Both the position numbers and the translations under genes were made by a program. The notes beneath the pieces are model-generated. The model made no database searches and was not told the origin of the DNA. It worked only from the letters and a program-made list of their open reading frames with translations. A DNA stretch of 64,000 bases from Rhynchosporium graminicola (Eukaryota; Ascomycota; Leotiomycetes; Helotiales; Ploettnerulaceae), in assembly GCA_900074885.1 (NCBI GenBank), contig FJUW01000013.1:1135674-1199673 (forward strand). The letters run 5' to 3'. This document shows positions 10,480 through 22,599 of the stretch, in pieces (the first letter of the stretch is position 1; each line of letters begins with the position of its first letter).

Positions 10480-11949
10480 TTCGCAAGCTCCGGGGTCACG
10501 GGACCTTGCTTCGCGCAGTCGTTACGGGTAATAGTTAATCCGTAATAGTCGCTTATAGTAGATAATAGTAACTGCGTAAATAAAGACTTACTATTGAAGA
10601 TAAATTCTAATAGATAATAATAATAATTGAATTTAAAATAGGCTAAAGGTAATAGTATTATAAGTACGTATCTCCTGTAGTAATAATTATAAATCTTCTT
10701 TTTAGCGATACTATAATTATTAAGTACGTATCTACTATATCGATTCTGTCGATCTACGGCCCTATAGCAATTACTAACGGACCGTAGGATATCTACTACT
10801 ACTGCTGCCGCTGCTACCTCTACTGCTACTGCCTTAGTAGCCTAATCTTATACCGCCGGCCTTGCGGCTCCTCTACTAACCCTTACTATATAAGTTAGCC
10901 CTAGCTATCTAATAGTCCGTAACTTAGCTAATAAATACTCGTAAGGCCGCCCTTACCCGCCCGCGCTACTACTACTATAACGCGGCTCTTCGCCCTCCCC
11001 TCTCTCCGCGCTACTAATTTGCGTCCGGGTCGGGTCTTCTCTAGTGCTAGTCGGTCCTCTAACCTGGAGGCTCGATACGTCTAGATCTATAAGTTATTCT
11101 ATATTATCCCCTAACTAATTATACTCTATAATAGACTGTTTCGGATATAGAGATACTAACGGATATAGCTAGACGTATTAAGCTTCCGGGTTATAACTAT
11201 TACTAAGGAGGCTACGGCCCTTAGATAGAGTACGTTCGAGTCGCTAGTTTTTTAGGTAGCTCTTGCGCTAACTGCTACTATAGTAATATAGGAAGCTATT
11301 ACTCGCTCTATAAGTTATATTCCGAACCGAATTATAACTTATACTAATATTTACGGATCTGTAAGCCCTACTGCTTCTACTGCCCCTGCCGCCTTTACCG
11401 CTCTTATCGTTTCCTCCCCTGCTACTACTAGCTCTTCCTCAGGTTATACCTATAGTCGTAGAAATACCTAGGTCGCTTCTAGTGCCTATAATAATAGTAA
11501 GTCGTGAATCGAACTGCTTTATAGCTTATAACTAATCCGTAGTAGCCCGCTATCCCTTCCCTACTACTACCGGCTATATCTATCGCTCCTATCGCACTTA
11601 CCGCTAGCTTTTAGAGGCCCGGGCGATTCTTTACGAATCGCTCGCGGATAACTTCTGCGTAGAGGCCGATTTGGAGAAGGAAGTAGAGCGTAAGGAGAAG
11701 GAGAGTAAGGGCTTAATTAAGCTATAAATCCTATTAAGGGTCCTCTATAGGAGTATAAATTAAATTTCGGGGCTGAAAATCTTATTATAGGTCTCTTATA
11801 AGAGTTAATATTACATAGAAACCGCGTTCTGCTTTATCTTTAACTTCTTTTAGATTTTATTAAACTTTTCGTGATTAAGAGACTTATATAGTATATCTAT
11901 AGACTTATAAATTATTCTTAACTGAACTAATATTAACGAAGATTAAGTA
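10480..11949. other. AT-rich DNA downstream of the Helitron helicase, content unassigned
   Basis: About 1.5 kb of TA-rich sequence with less mutated, triplet-rich patches, for example the CTACTACTACTG-type run near 10790-10840 and CTGCCGCC-type runs near 11370-11430. Read on the minus strand these give Ala/Val-rich and Ser/Glu-rich pieces broken by stops. They could be the tail of the Helitron protein or a captured fragment; I cannot identify them. Confidence 0.4.
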
Positions 11950-14728
11950 ATACCTCTGGAAATATAATATTCGCGGTCCGAAGTCGATTTTCTATAGATA
12001 ATAATATACTTAACCCTTTAACTTTAGATATCTATAATAGATTAACGTATAGCTAACTATAAGTAAATATAGGCGTCTATAAGTCTAGCTCTACTATATG
12101 AAACGACTATCCTTAAGACTTATTAATAGTTATAACGAAGTATAAATAAATCGGAAATTGCTTTTATTAAAGAGTAATTCTAAGCTTATTATCTATTCTA
12201 GTTAATTTAATCCGCAGGAGAACTCTTAACTATCTATCGAAGTCTTTACTTAGAATCCGAGCCTTGATATAGTGCTTTCTTAGGCTCGTAACTACTAATC
12301 GCGTTCTATTATAAAGGCCTTCCGGTAGCGTAAGGTTATATAAAAGAAGAATAAGCGAACCGAGCTTAAGGTATAAGTATAATAGTAATAGCGATAGAAG
12401 ATCGATTTTTTGAAGAGTCTTAGCTGAAAACTAATAAAGGTCTATTTTAGTAATATCTGCGTCTATTACGTATATATCTATACTCGAGTAGGTTCGTAAC
12501 TAGCCCGGAAGGCGACTAAGAATCATTCTATTTAGCTTTATAATAGTTATATTTAGAGTTAATAAAAGGTAGCGACTTGTAAAAGTAGTTATATCTATAG
12601 TAGCCCCTCTAAGAAGATCTAGCAGGTAGATAGAGTCGATAAAACTAGAAACGCTAATAGGTTAATAAATATAGTCTAGAACTATAACTGAAAGCTCTTA
12701 ACGCGGATCGTAAGGTAAAATACTAATCTAATCTACGAATTCCGGACTGCGAACCCCTTCTCGGACTCGTATATTAATTCGTAAAGTGATCTAACGTAAT
12801 CGAGGCTAGATAAATAACTTTTGAATATAAGTAGTTACGATATTAGCCCGCGAATCCCGCGGTATAACTAGAAGTATCTACGTAAAGTCTCTATTAAGTA
12901 TTACGAGTATACTACTAAAGAGAACGTTATCTGTAGAGCTCTATATATTAACTAATAAGCGGTAAACTACCTTAAAATAATACTTATATTATATCGATAC
13001 CTCGTTTTGGATAATCAGATCGACTCGATATAAGAGACCGCTAAGCGCGCTCTGCTTTATAATACTACTTACGGATTATTCTATAAGATCGATCAGAATC
13101 TTGAATTACGAGTATAATATTCGCCTATTCGGTAATAATAGGGCTGTAATACCTATAGAAGCGATATAAAGGACCGACTTTTCTTCGCTATAGTAATAAT
13201 AGCAGAGGGTCTTATATAGATACGTTTTACCGGACTTACCTTAGCCTTAGATATAAAAGTGCACTATTTCCGATTCGGTAATAATCGCAGTTACGATATT
13301 CGTAAAAGCTATAAGCTAATCGCTATTAAGGTTCGCTTTTATTATTTACGCTAAAGCAGTGAAATCTTCGATTCGATTATCTATTATCTATTAGGAGGTA
13401 TGATAATAGGCCTAGTCCTACTCGTAAGTAAGCAGGCTAACGCTCGAAAGTGACTATTACTGATCCGTAAGGCCCTTAGCTAAGAGCTATAGTCCGTAAT
13501 CGTAATACGGGTTTAAAAGCGAGAGAGGAAAGCCGGGTGTTTAATATAGCTGATAAGCGAGATTATTATAGAAGTATTCCTTATATCGCTCCTAGATAGC
13601 TAATAGGTCTATAATCTCCTATTGATAGAGTCTAGTTAAAAAAAGCGTTTATAAACTACTTGCTAAAGTAAATAGTATCGCTTTATTAAAGCACTAAAAC
13701 TACTCTTAATCGTTTTCAGCTAAACTGCGTGAAATATAAGTAGCTTTATACGTGTCGTAAGTAACCTCTTTAAAATCATATAGCTTATTAAACGATTTCA
13801 GTCCGCGAACGATTATTAGAAGTAGCTATAAGTAGAAACGTTCCCCTGAAATAGGGCTATAGTAATATATATAACTAATATAATAACTTTCTCTCTTTTG
13901 TAAACGCTATTTATAAGTCGATTAATCCTAGACGTAATAAGCTAGAAACTCCGAATATAGCTATAGCCCGATAGTAGAGTTTATAGTATTAATATCGAAG
14001 AAGCTTATAAGAGTAGAACAAGCTATATCTCGCTTTATAGCTATCTCTTCTATAGATAAACTAGACTTGAAATATATAATTTAATCTCCTTATAAATAGA
14101 CTATAAGATATTATATAAGCGGAAATTCCTTTTAAGTAGGATATTCGAAAAGTCGCTATAAAGCTTCCGGGGGACTTACGTATTGCGCTTATATATAACA
14201 GGTAATCTCGTTATCTATATTTAAGATTATAAGAGTTATTTAGTCTGTACTCTTATATATATACTTATAGATATACTTAATAGCTTATACTAACTCGTAA
14301 ACTTCGACGTTAATATACGATCGATAGCGATTAAGAAGATATAGATTATATAGAACTACTTATCTATTATCTAAAGTGACTTCTTAGTTATCTTTACGAA
14401 TTATAAATATTCAGTTGTCTTACTAATAATAATATTAAGGGTAACTATCTTCTATAATAACTATAGTTAGCTGAAACTCCTTCGGAAAGCGTTTCTGATA
14501 CTATAATAGATCGCCAGCGTGCTTATAAGCTATATAGGGAGTATTCGGAAAGTCAGGACCGTAGGGCTTATAAGTTATATTATTTAATACTAACTCCTAT
14601 AACTTACCTATAGGATCTATAGTCTCGTTCGGAATTTCCGCAGATATAATCTCGTCGACTCTAGTTAGTATAAGATAATTACTTATACCCTCGAGCTAAA
14701 GAAGAAGATAAAGATAAGGTAAACTACG
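11950..14728 (-). pseudogene. Helitron Rep C-terminal part and PIF1-like helicase, inactivated
   Basis: Read on the minus strand, the frame resumes at 14728 just after the Gypsy-1 insertion with RSLPYLYLL, the decayed Helitron RGLPHxH motif, then continues through VDEIISAEIP and an IKYIYKYIYK stretch typical of Helitron Rep/helicase proteins. A Walker A remnant (GKSGKTYLYKT) lies at about 13215-13250. Near 12000-12130 is a helicase C-terminal remnant with TINKS and, a little later, a decayed TPIFTHGQLYV-type segment. Numerous stops at Gln/Trp positions abolish function. The two Tyr in PYLYLL, at codons 14716-14714 and 14710-14708, replace the catalytic His pair. The domain order and many short matches make the Helitron call firm, though exact ends are approximate. 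Confidence 0.85.
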
Positions 14729-14733
14729 CTTTT

Positions 14734-14968
14734 TGTGACGCTTGCTCTAGAAAGGTCTTAAAACTACCTGAGTAATAAGACCTTATATTACTATAAATAT
14801 GAAGTAGTAAGAATCACTTGAGAATCTACAACTAAGGAGTGAAGAAGTAGAGAGAGAATAGAAGTATATATATGAAAAGGGGCCCCTAAACTCTACTCGT
14901 GTAATCTCGCTTAGCAGTAAGTGTTTCTACTAATAGGGAGAGACCTCTAAACCTAACTAGTCGTTATA
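14734..14968 (-). repeat. Gypsy-1 3' LTR (left copy)
   Basis: 235 bp. The outer left edge keeps TGTGACGCTTGC, whereas the inner right end reads CGTTATA instead of CGTCACA, the result of two CpA->TpA changes. It is followed by a C-rich tract, the complement of the polypurine tract. Confidence 0.95.
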
Positions 14969-14999
14969 CTACCCCCCCCTCAGAAAAAAGCTCGCCCTC

Positions 15000-17900
15000 G
15001 AGCGTTAGTCTATCTCCTTATTACTATAAAAATAGTAATAATTATAAATTCTATCGTAGAAAGCTTTTAGCTAATCAGGTAGTTTAGCAGGAGGTCTAGC
15101 TTATGTTAAGTTATTAAAGTGGAATTATTATAGCTTAGCGGGAGCGTATTTAATATCTATAGTATCGTATTATATAAGATCGATATCTTAATTTAACTAG
15201 GAAACTCAGTATAAGAGGCTATTACGCTGCTTATAGCACGCAAGTATATCTTCGATCTCCTATTTATCGTTACTAGTAATATTAATAAGTAGTAGTAGTA
15301 GTAAGGTTTATCCTAGTAAGAGGTCGTTTAGATACTTCCGTAGCTTAGCAGCAGGGAATACGTTATATACTTTTATACTAGCAGGGAGCTCTAGGCGATA
15401 AGAGCTTCCGACCTTTTCAATTACATAGAAGGGTCCGTTAGTTAAGAAGTCGAGTTTTTTACTAGGTCGAGTACTTATAAAGTAGCGTATATCTAGCTAG
15501 ATAAGGTCGTCTATAGTAAAGTCGACTTTATAGCGTGAGCGATTATAGGATTAGGATATCTTAGCTTATATACGTTAGAGGCTTAATTAAATAGTAGTCT
15601 AGGCGTCGCGCAGGCGATTAGCGTAATCTAAAGCTTACTAAGTATTCAACTTATTAGTAAGCGTAGTAAAGTTAGGTAGGTCTTTCTAATTCTAATTAAC
15701 GCGGGGTATATATCTATAAACGACTTTAAAGAGTAAAAGACCTCTAAGGGATTCGTAAGGGAGAGTTATCTAGGCGTAATCTATAATAAGTAAGAATTCC
15801 GACTAGTTATCTTAATAGTAAGAGATAAAAAGTCATAATCTGCGTTAGAGATATTAGTTATAGATCTCTATTTAGCTATCTATTTACAAGTAGTCTACTG
15901 CAGAAAGCTATCTTTTAGTACTGAGAATCGTAATAACTAAAGTCTAAAAACAGGAAACGAATTAAGACTCTCTATTAGAGGTAATTATTAATAGAGCTCC
16001 GAAATAGCAGTATACGTAGTATAAGTAAAGCTTTATAAGGTCGCGCGTATTAGAGGTCTTTCGGTATAGAATACTAATTACTTATTTACTAAAAAAGTAA
16101 ATAAATAAAAGAACGTTATTATAGCCGTATTTATCGCAGTTAAAGCTATAGTAGTCGACTGTAATATACTCCTATAGATATAATAGTACGAGCAGAGGTT
16201 AGAGGAGGCCCGGTTTCTTATCGCGTAGCACTTGAATTCGTTAGTAAGTATAATAGTTATAGTAGTACTAGTTAATAGTTAAAGCGATTCCGTACTACTA
16301 GTATTATAATACTAGTAGTTATAAGGTCTTCTTTATACTTAGATAAGTAATCTCTAATCGATCGTATACTTCGCGTATAAGTAGCATGCGAAAGTATAAG
16401 AAATTAAGTAAAATTAGTATTCCTTTATAGAGTAGAAGATCTTTTTCTATAGTTAGTTTTCTAAGAGTAGCAGAGAGAGCTTATTTCTATAGAGCTTAGA
16501 GTAACAGCGTAGTACGATTAGTATTAAGTACCTGCTATACTATAGAAAAGACTAGCGATAAGTCAGCGACTTCTAAGGAATTAATAAGCTTAAAGTTATC
16601 TATAGAGTCAGAGCTATTCCGAAGGTTACTTATAAGTAGTACTAGATTGATTTAGTCTTCGCGTAGTAGCTACTATAAACGCTAAGTTCTTTTAGCATTA
16701 TTCTAGTTATCTAATTCATCTGTTCTACGAGAGAGAGTATCAGTAAGTAGATTATACTTCCTAGGTCGATAGGTAATTATAAAGTTATAATCTGCGAGTA
16801 GCTCGGCCTATCGGGCTTATCGTGCGTTCAGCTATTTAGAGGTTATAAAGTACTTAAGAGCTTTATAATTAGTAATAACGCGGATCTGATATAATACGCC
16901 TACGAGCTCAGATCTCCAGTTACTAAAAGATTATATAATTACGAGTATTTCCTTATTATAAATAGCGTAATTAAGCTTAGTAAGTAGTATAGTCTTAGAG
17001 AAGTAAGCTACTAGGAACTAGTCTTCGTCATACTATTACGATAGCACACCTGCTATTACTCTATTACTAGCGTCTGTTTCGATTATATAAAGTAGATATT
17101 ACTAATAGTAGTAGAGGAGTAGTGCCGAAGTAAGAGCGTGCTTTAGGTAATTAAAGGTATTTTTATACTCCCTAGCGAACCGAAATAATATATTATTTTT
17201 AGTGAGTTATATAAGAGGTTTTACGATAATTCCGTAGTCCTTAATAAATCGTTAGTAGAAGTTATAAAAGCCTAAGAACGATTATACGCCCTTAACTATA
17301 GTCAGGTAATTCTAAGATTATATAATATTAACTTTCTTAGGGTCTACCTCGATCCTAGAAGTAGAGATAATAAATCTAAGGTATTTAGTACGAGTAACGT
17401 TGAATTCATATTTCTTAAGGTCGGCTTATAATCTAACGTCTTATAATCGTTATAGCACCTTATGTACGTGTAATTAATACTATAGTAAGTTATTAGAGTA
17501 GATTAGAATATCGTCCAGATATACTATATAGAAGTCGTCTAAGTAATCGAATAAGATATTATTCATATATCGCTAGTACGTTATAAGGCCGTTAGTTAGA
17601 CCGAAAGGGAGTACCTTATACTTATATATACTGTAATAAGTCCGGAAAGTCGTATACTCTTCAGAGGCTAGATCTATTCGAATTCGGTAGAACGCCTAGC
17701 GAATATCCAGTTTAGTGAATATCTTAGCAGTAGAGATTCTAGCTAGCGTTTCATCGATTAATAGCAATAGATATTAATCCTTCCTCGTGAGGTTATTAAG
17801 TGCGCGAAAGTTAATATAGAATCTTAGACTTCTATTAGCTTTCTTAACGAAAAGAATAGGTATAGCGTATAGTACTTAAGAAAGTTCAATAAAACCTTTA

Positions 17901-20900
17901 GCTAAGTTATTAGTAATATACGCCTTAACGACTTCAAGTTCTTTAGCTAATATCTTATATAAAGGGGAGTATTTAAAGTTCTTCTCGGCCCTTTCCTTAA
18001 GCTTAATTCGGTGATCGCATAAGCGATAAGGAGAGAGAATATCGCTAGCTTCCTTAGAAAAGACGTATACTTACTAGCTATACTTGTAAGGGATCTATAG
18101 TTCTGAATCTAATTCGCTTAAGCTAATAGTAAATTACTAAGCGGTTTTACGACGTTCCGTAAGGTCGATAGTCAAAGATATAATAGTAGTATCACGTTAC
18201 TGAACTGCGATTCGGTCGTTAAGAAGCTTATCTATCTCGTGAAGAGTAATAGAGAAGATCTTATTATTAGAAGACTTCTAGCGTTTATATAAGAGATAGA
18301 AAGCTAAGCCGCTAATTGCGTAAATCTCTAGCGCAGGAGGCTCTAGAAGAGGTCTAAGCACACGAGGTGATCTTTATCGCTTCCGAAATATCGTAGTAGC
18401 TATTTTTATACTTTAAGTAGCTTCTATTAAGTCGCGAGATAGTATTCCGAGTAACTATTAGTCTATAGTATAAATTATATAGGCGTAATCTTATACGTAA
18501 GTCTTTAACGTAAAGACTTCTAATTAGGGTTAAAGTAGAGATTCACGCGGGATATAAGCGATAATATCACTGAATCGTATGCACTTCGGCTATATATTAG
18601 TAGTCTCTCTAGAGTATAAAGACCTCTCTTTACTACTCTGTTCTCGTTCTTCAGATAATAAACACTTAGGCTCGTCGTATCTATAATAAGTAATATAAAC
18701 GCCGGAGAAATAGTCCTAACTAATCGGTAGTAGTAATAAAGGGTTAGTTGCCTATAGAACACTCTCTAGGGGAGAGTTTTAGATATTTTTATAGCTATAA
18801 GTCTCCCTAGAAGTACGCTTCCGAGCTAGTAACGGTCGTTTAATAATAGAGATAAAGTTAATAACAGCTCGAATATTAATAAGAGAGTTAGCTGCGCTTC
18901 GCTATTCCTCGTACGCTTCCTAGAACTGATTAAAGCGTTCGTTTCGTTCGTTAGTATCGTATTAGTAGCGCTAATAAGTATAGTATTTACATAAGTCCTT
19001 AATCTCGATCGGAGAGCTATAAATATTACTAGGAGGAGTATATAGTAGCTAAATAATCTATCGTTTAGAGGTATCTAAGAGTACTTAATATTCCGAAAGC
19101 CAGGTCCTTCCGAGTATAATACCGTAGTTTCCGAGAGTAGTAATAAGAAAGGGGGTAAATGCCTAAACGCGACGATCTACTGTTAAATTAAGTATTATAT
19201 AGTAACTAATAGTACTACTATTAACGCTATTAAAGCCTTTAACAGGAATTGCGTTTAGCAGAAGGTAAATTAAAAGTTTTAAGAAGAAGGAAAGGGATTT
19301 AAGAAAAGAATAATTAATAAAATAGTATCTATTAGCTCCAGAATCGAGAAGTGCGGGTAGCTTATACGAGAGTCTATTCTTAGTAAGAGTAGCACGTATA
19401 GTAAACGATTAACTACTAAGAAGCTTCATAAGGTTAAGATATCGCATATCTCGTATACTACCTAAGAAGGAGTCTTTCCTTAGGCGTAGTCTTTTACTAG
19501 CGGTTTAATATACTCCTAGGCGTTATCGTACGTTTCTTCGTCGTTATTATCTTCTAGCTTATTATTAATATCGTTATTAGCATCAATTATATTAATTCGA
19601 TACGGAGTATTAGGTCGAGCTAATGATAAGCGTAGGTATAAGGTAAGTATAAAGTAATAAGGAGTATTCGCCGGCGATTATGCACGAGGCGTATCGTTTC
19701 GTGCAGAGTATAGTGCTTATTTACTAGTCGCACTAGTATTCTCGGGCGTAGGAAGACTAATTTGCGGATGAGAAGAGGAGTTAGTACTATAGCGCTAGGA
19801 GGAGGTATTTATAAGGCGTTCCCGAGTCGCGCTAACCTTAGCCGAAGACTCGGAATAATAGGTCTTTTCAATAAATTAACCTTAGTCTTTAGCTTATATA
19901 GCCTTAACGTATTCTTCTAGTATCCTTAACGTTCGGTACTATTAGAAGAGCTATTTCCGTAGCTATATAGGTAGCTTCTCCTGTAAGTCTATTTTCAGAG
20001 TCGATTAATTATTTACTCTAGCTTTATAAGCTAGCGTACGAAACTCGTGATAGAACGTCTAGAAGGTCTACTTATAATCTATCTTTAGCGCGGAGTAGCT
20101 AGCTCTTATAGTTTATTAGTCGTATAGATTAGATAAGAAGAAGACGAGTTAAGTGATTATATCGAGTGAATCGATTATACTACTTTCTTCGTTATATTCT
20201 AGTTCTAAGAATAAGAGTTCTAGGTAAGTTCTAGCTATTCCTTCCGTTTAGTTAAGTAACTAATCTTTACGGTAATCTTCGTCGATAAAGTAGCTAGAGT
20301 AGCGCCGGAGGGCGTTACGTATCTGCACTTCCTAGAGTTTTAGAGAGTAGTCGATTCTATCAGAGAGCTTATTTAGAAGGTTCGGTATCTTCTCTATACG
20401 CGTAGCGTATAATATTAACGATATTCCTCCGGTAGATTATTCTCGATAACGATTATTAAGCGTAGGAGTAGCGTTATCTTCTTTAATTAATAATAGTAGT
20501 ATTATACGCGATTGAATATTATTAAACGATATAGACTTAGTAGAGCGCTAGGCAGTTAACTAGCGTAGTTCTAGGAACTCGTCCTATAACTAGCGTAGTT
20601 CTATAGATAAGTCGGCGTTTAATTATCTCTTCTCCGCGAGCTTCCTTTCTGCCTCTTATAGCTAGTAAGCGCAGTCTTCCTATAAGTTACCTATAGTTAT
20701 TATTAATATAAGGGTATTATTAGGGAGGTTTAGCGACTTAGTAAGTTTATTAATTATAGTAGGAGTTAGAGAGCTTAACTCGGACGAGGCGTTATCGCGA
20801 GTACTCTCTACTATAGAGAGAGGTAGGTTATAGCGAGTATTATAAGTCGCTGAAGAATAAGAGGTAGAAGGAGTCGGAGAACTAATAGTCGATTTATCGG

Positions 20901-21037
20901 ACTTAGGTTACTTCGGTTTAGGTACTATTCTTCAAGTTTATACTTAGTATAAGCCTTCTCTATATAGCGTAATCTCCTGCGTTTAGTAGCTCTAGGCATA
21001 GAGGTATAATATAAGTAGATATTTACTATCTTCCTAG
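15000..21037 (-). pseudogene. Gypsy-1 gag-pol, RIP-inactivated
   Basis: On the minus strand the domains lie in Ty3/Gypsy order. The protease is marked by LPALLDSGAN at about 19325-19360. Reverse transcriptase has an intact YLDD at 17510-17521 within IVYLDDILIYS. RNase H is marked by ETDAS followed by AGVLSQQYDE at about 17030-17100. Integrase follows, and a C-terminal PAAKLRKYL segment lies near 15340-15380. Gag should occupy about 19.9-21.0 kb. Stop codons at Gln/Trp positions occur throughout, but the catalytic Asp pair of RT happens to survive. Domain edges are approximate. Confidence 0.85.
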
Positions 21038-21042
21038 ACGTA

Positions 21043-21224
21043 TGTAATGATCACTTGGTACGCTGAGGTAAATAGGCATAATAGAATAGTAGAACAGTCG
21101 CTGGAGGTTCGCTAGTAATAATCTAGTTAATATAGAAACTAATTACTAAGGAGAGAAAGTTCTTCCTTCCTCTCTAATTCTGAAATATAGGAGTAGGAGG
21201 CACTAGGCGTATAGACCTATTATA
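21043..21224 (-). repeat. Gypsy-2 3' LTR (left copy)
   Basis: 182 bp. The outer edge TGTAATGATCAC is intact, and the inner end is TATTATA where the partner has TATTACA. Confidence 0.94.
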
Positions 21225-21559
21225 ATATCTCCCCTCTTAAATACTTCTGTCCTAGAAGTGAAGGCGTTAAAATACTCTAGCTAGCGATACTTCAGTAAGG
21301 CGCCGGCGAGGCATTCCTTTCAGGATTCACCTTTATTCTGATTCTTCTTTATTATTAGTAAGGCTGGAATATAGGGTATAGCGCTAGGTAACTCCTTTAT
21401 ATAACTCTTAACTTTCTCTCTTCTCTCCCTTCTTAAATAACTAACGATAATAATAATAACTATACGTAAGTTATAAATATAAGGTATTAGGTAGTACTAA
21501 CTTAACCTTTTAGCTCCTAAGAACCTTCGTAAGCGCGCCGCTAGTAGTTCGCTTAAAGA

Positions 21560-22558
21560 TACTCTTCCTTCTAGTAATACTTTCACCCCTATTAATAAGG
21601 GAAAAACCGCAGTCGCTAGCAGGTTATCGACTAAGCGCTAGCGAGCGGAAGATAATAACAAGGATACTAAAGGCGAGCTAAGCTAAGATAGTAGCCCTTC
21701 TGCCTATTACGATAAGACCCTCTATACTAGTCGAAAGAATACGCAGATAAAGTCGAAGGCTTATACTAAAGTGAACAAGGAGATACCGCGTCCGGAGACT
21801 TACCTGCGATACGCCGGCGAGTATACTTTATTCCTTAAGTTAAAGTGCACTTTAGCTCCTAACTCTATTACTAGTAAATATATAGACTATATTAAGAAGA
21901 GTAAATCTTACGAGGATATGAGTATAAATTTCCTCTCTCTAGCGAATACTTAGCTAATAGCTAACGAGGTTCTAGCTATCCTGATGAGTGTTCTTAGCTA
22001 ACTATAAGATATAGCTTTGAAAGTAGTAATAGGCGAGAGTTCCGGAGAAGTATTAAAGATTACCTAAGCACGCTTTAATATAGAGAAGAAGCGGGCTAAT
22101 TATACTTCTAAAGTTAGTGATACTATAGCTATTAAATCTCCTTAGAAGCTAGTTATTAATTCTAATGCCGAGCTATCCTCTAGTATTATATCGGCGATCG
22201 CTGAGGTATCTAGGTATACGCTACGCTCTATAGCTAAAGTCACTACTACTATTAATATTATAAATACTACTCTTCTGGAGGAAATTCATAGTCTCCGCAT
22301 AGTATAAATTAATCTCTCTAGCGATTTCCTTACTAATCTTCAGCGAAGGACTTCTATACTATTTATACTAGATTCTTTCTATAGGTAGCTTCACTAGATA
22401 TATAGCTAGAGGTTAATAGAGAGGAAGTCCCGGATAGGGACGTGAATACTACTAATCAGGAGGTTATTAAGTAAACTTTCTTTAGCGATATATCAGAGTT
22501 TATCCGGTAAGGGCTAGTTTACTAGCGATCCGTATAGATAATAAAACCTCTTTTTCCC
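21560..22558 (+). pseudogene. Antisense ORF of Gypsy-2 between pol and the 3' LTR, degenerate
   Basis: I do not recognise the product. Reading the plus strand, opposite to gag-pol, a single frame runs for about 300 codons. Its stops sit mostly where Gln or Trp would be expected, the signature of a RIP-mutated real gene. The best-preserved part is 21771-21953 (IPRPETYLRYAGEYTLF then KYIDYIKKSKSYEDMSINFL). Further on are EVLAIL, ALKVVIGESSGEVLK, VSDTIAIKSP, a stretch of Ser/Ile/Thr and LLEEIHSLRIV. Composition is hydrophilic with possible helices. No transposon domain fits. It would be transcribed towards pol. Antisense genes in this position are known in some plant Ty3/Gypsy elements; here the function is unknown. 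Confidence 0.55.
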
Positions 22559-22599
22559 CTTAGACCTCTACTAGATTTATAATCTCTAATATACCTTTA

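Noticed and set aside
18520..18762. 80-codon minus-strand frame inside Gypsy-1 (and similar ones at 27803 and 62851)
   Set aside because: Chance survivors of stop-free sequence within RIP-decayed transposons, not independent genes.
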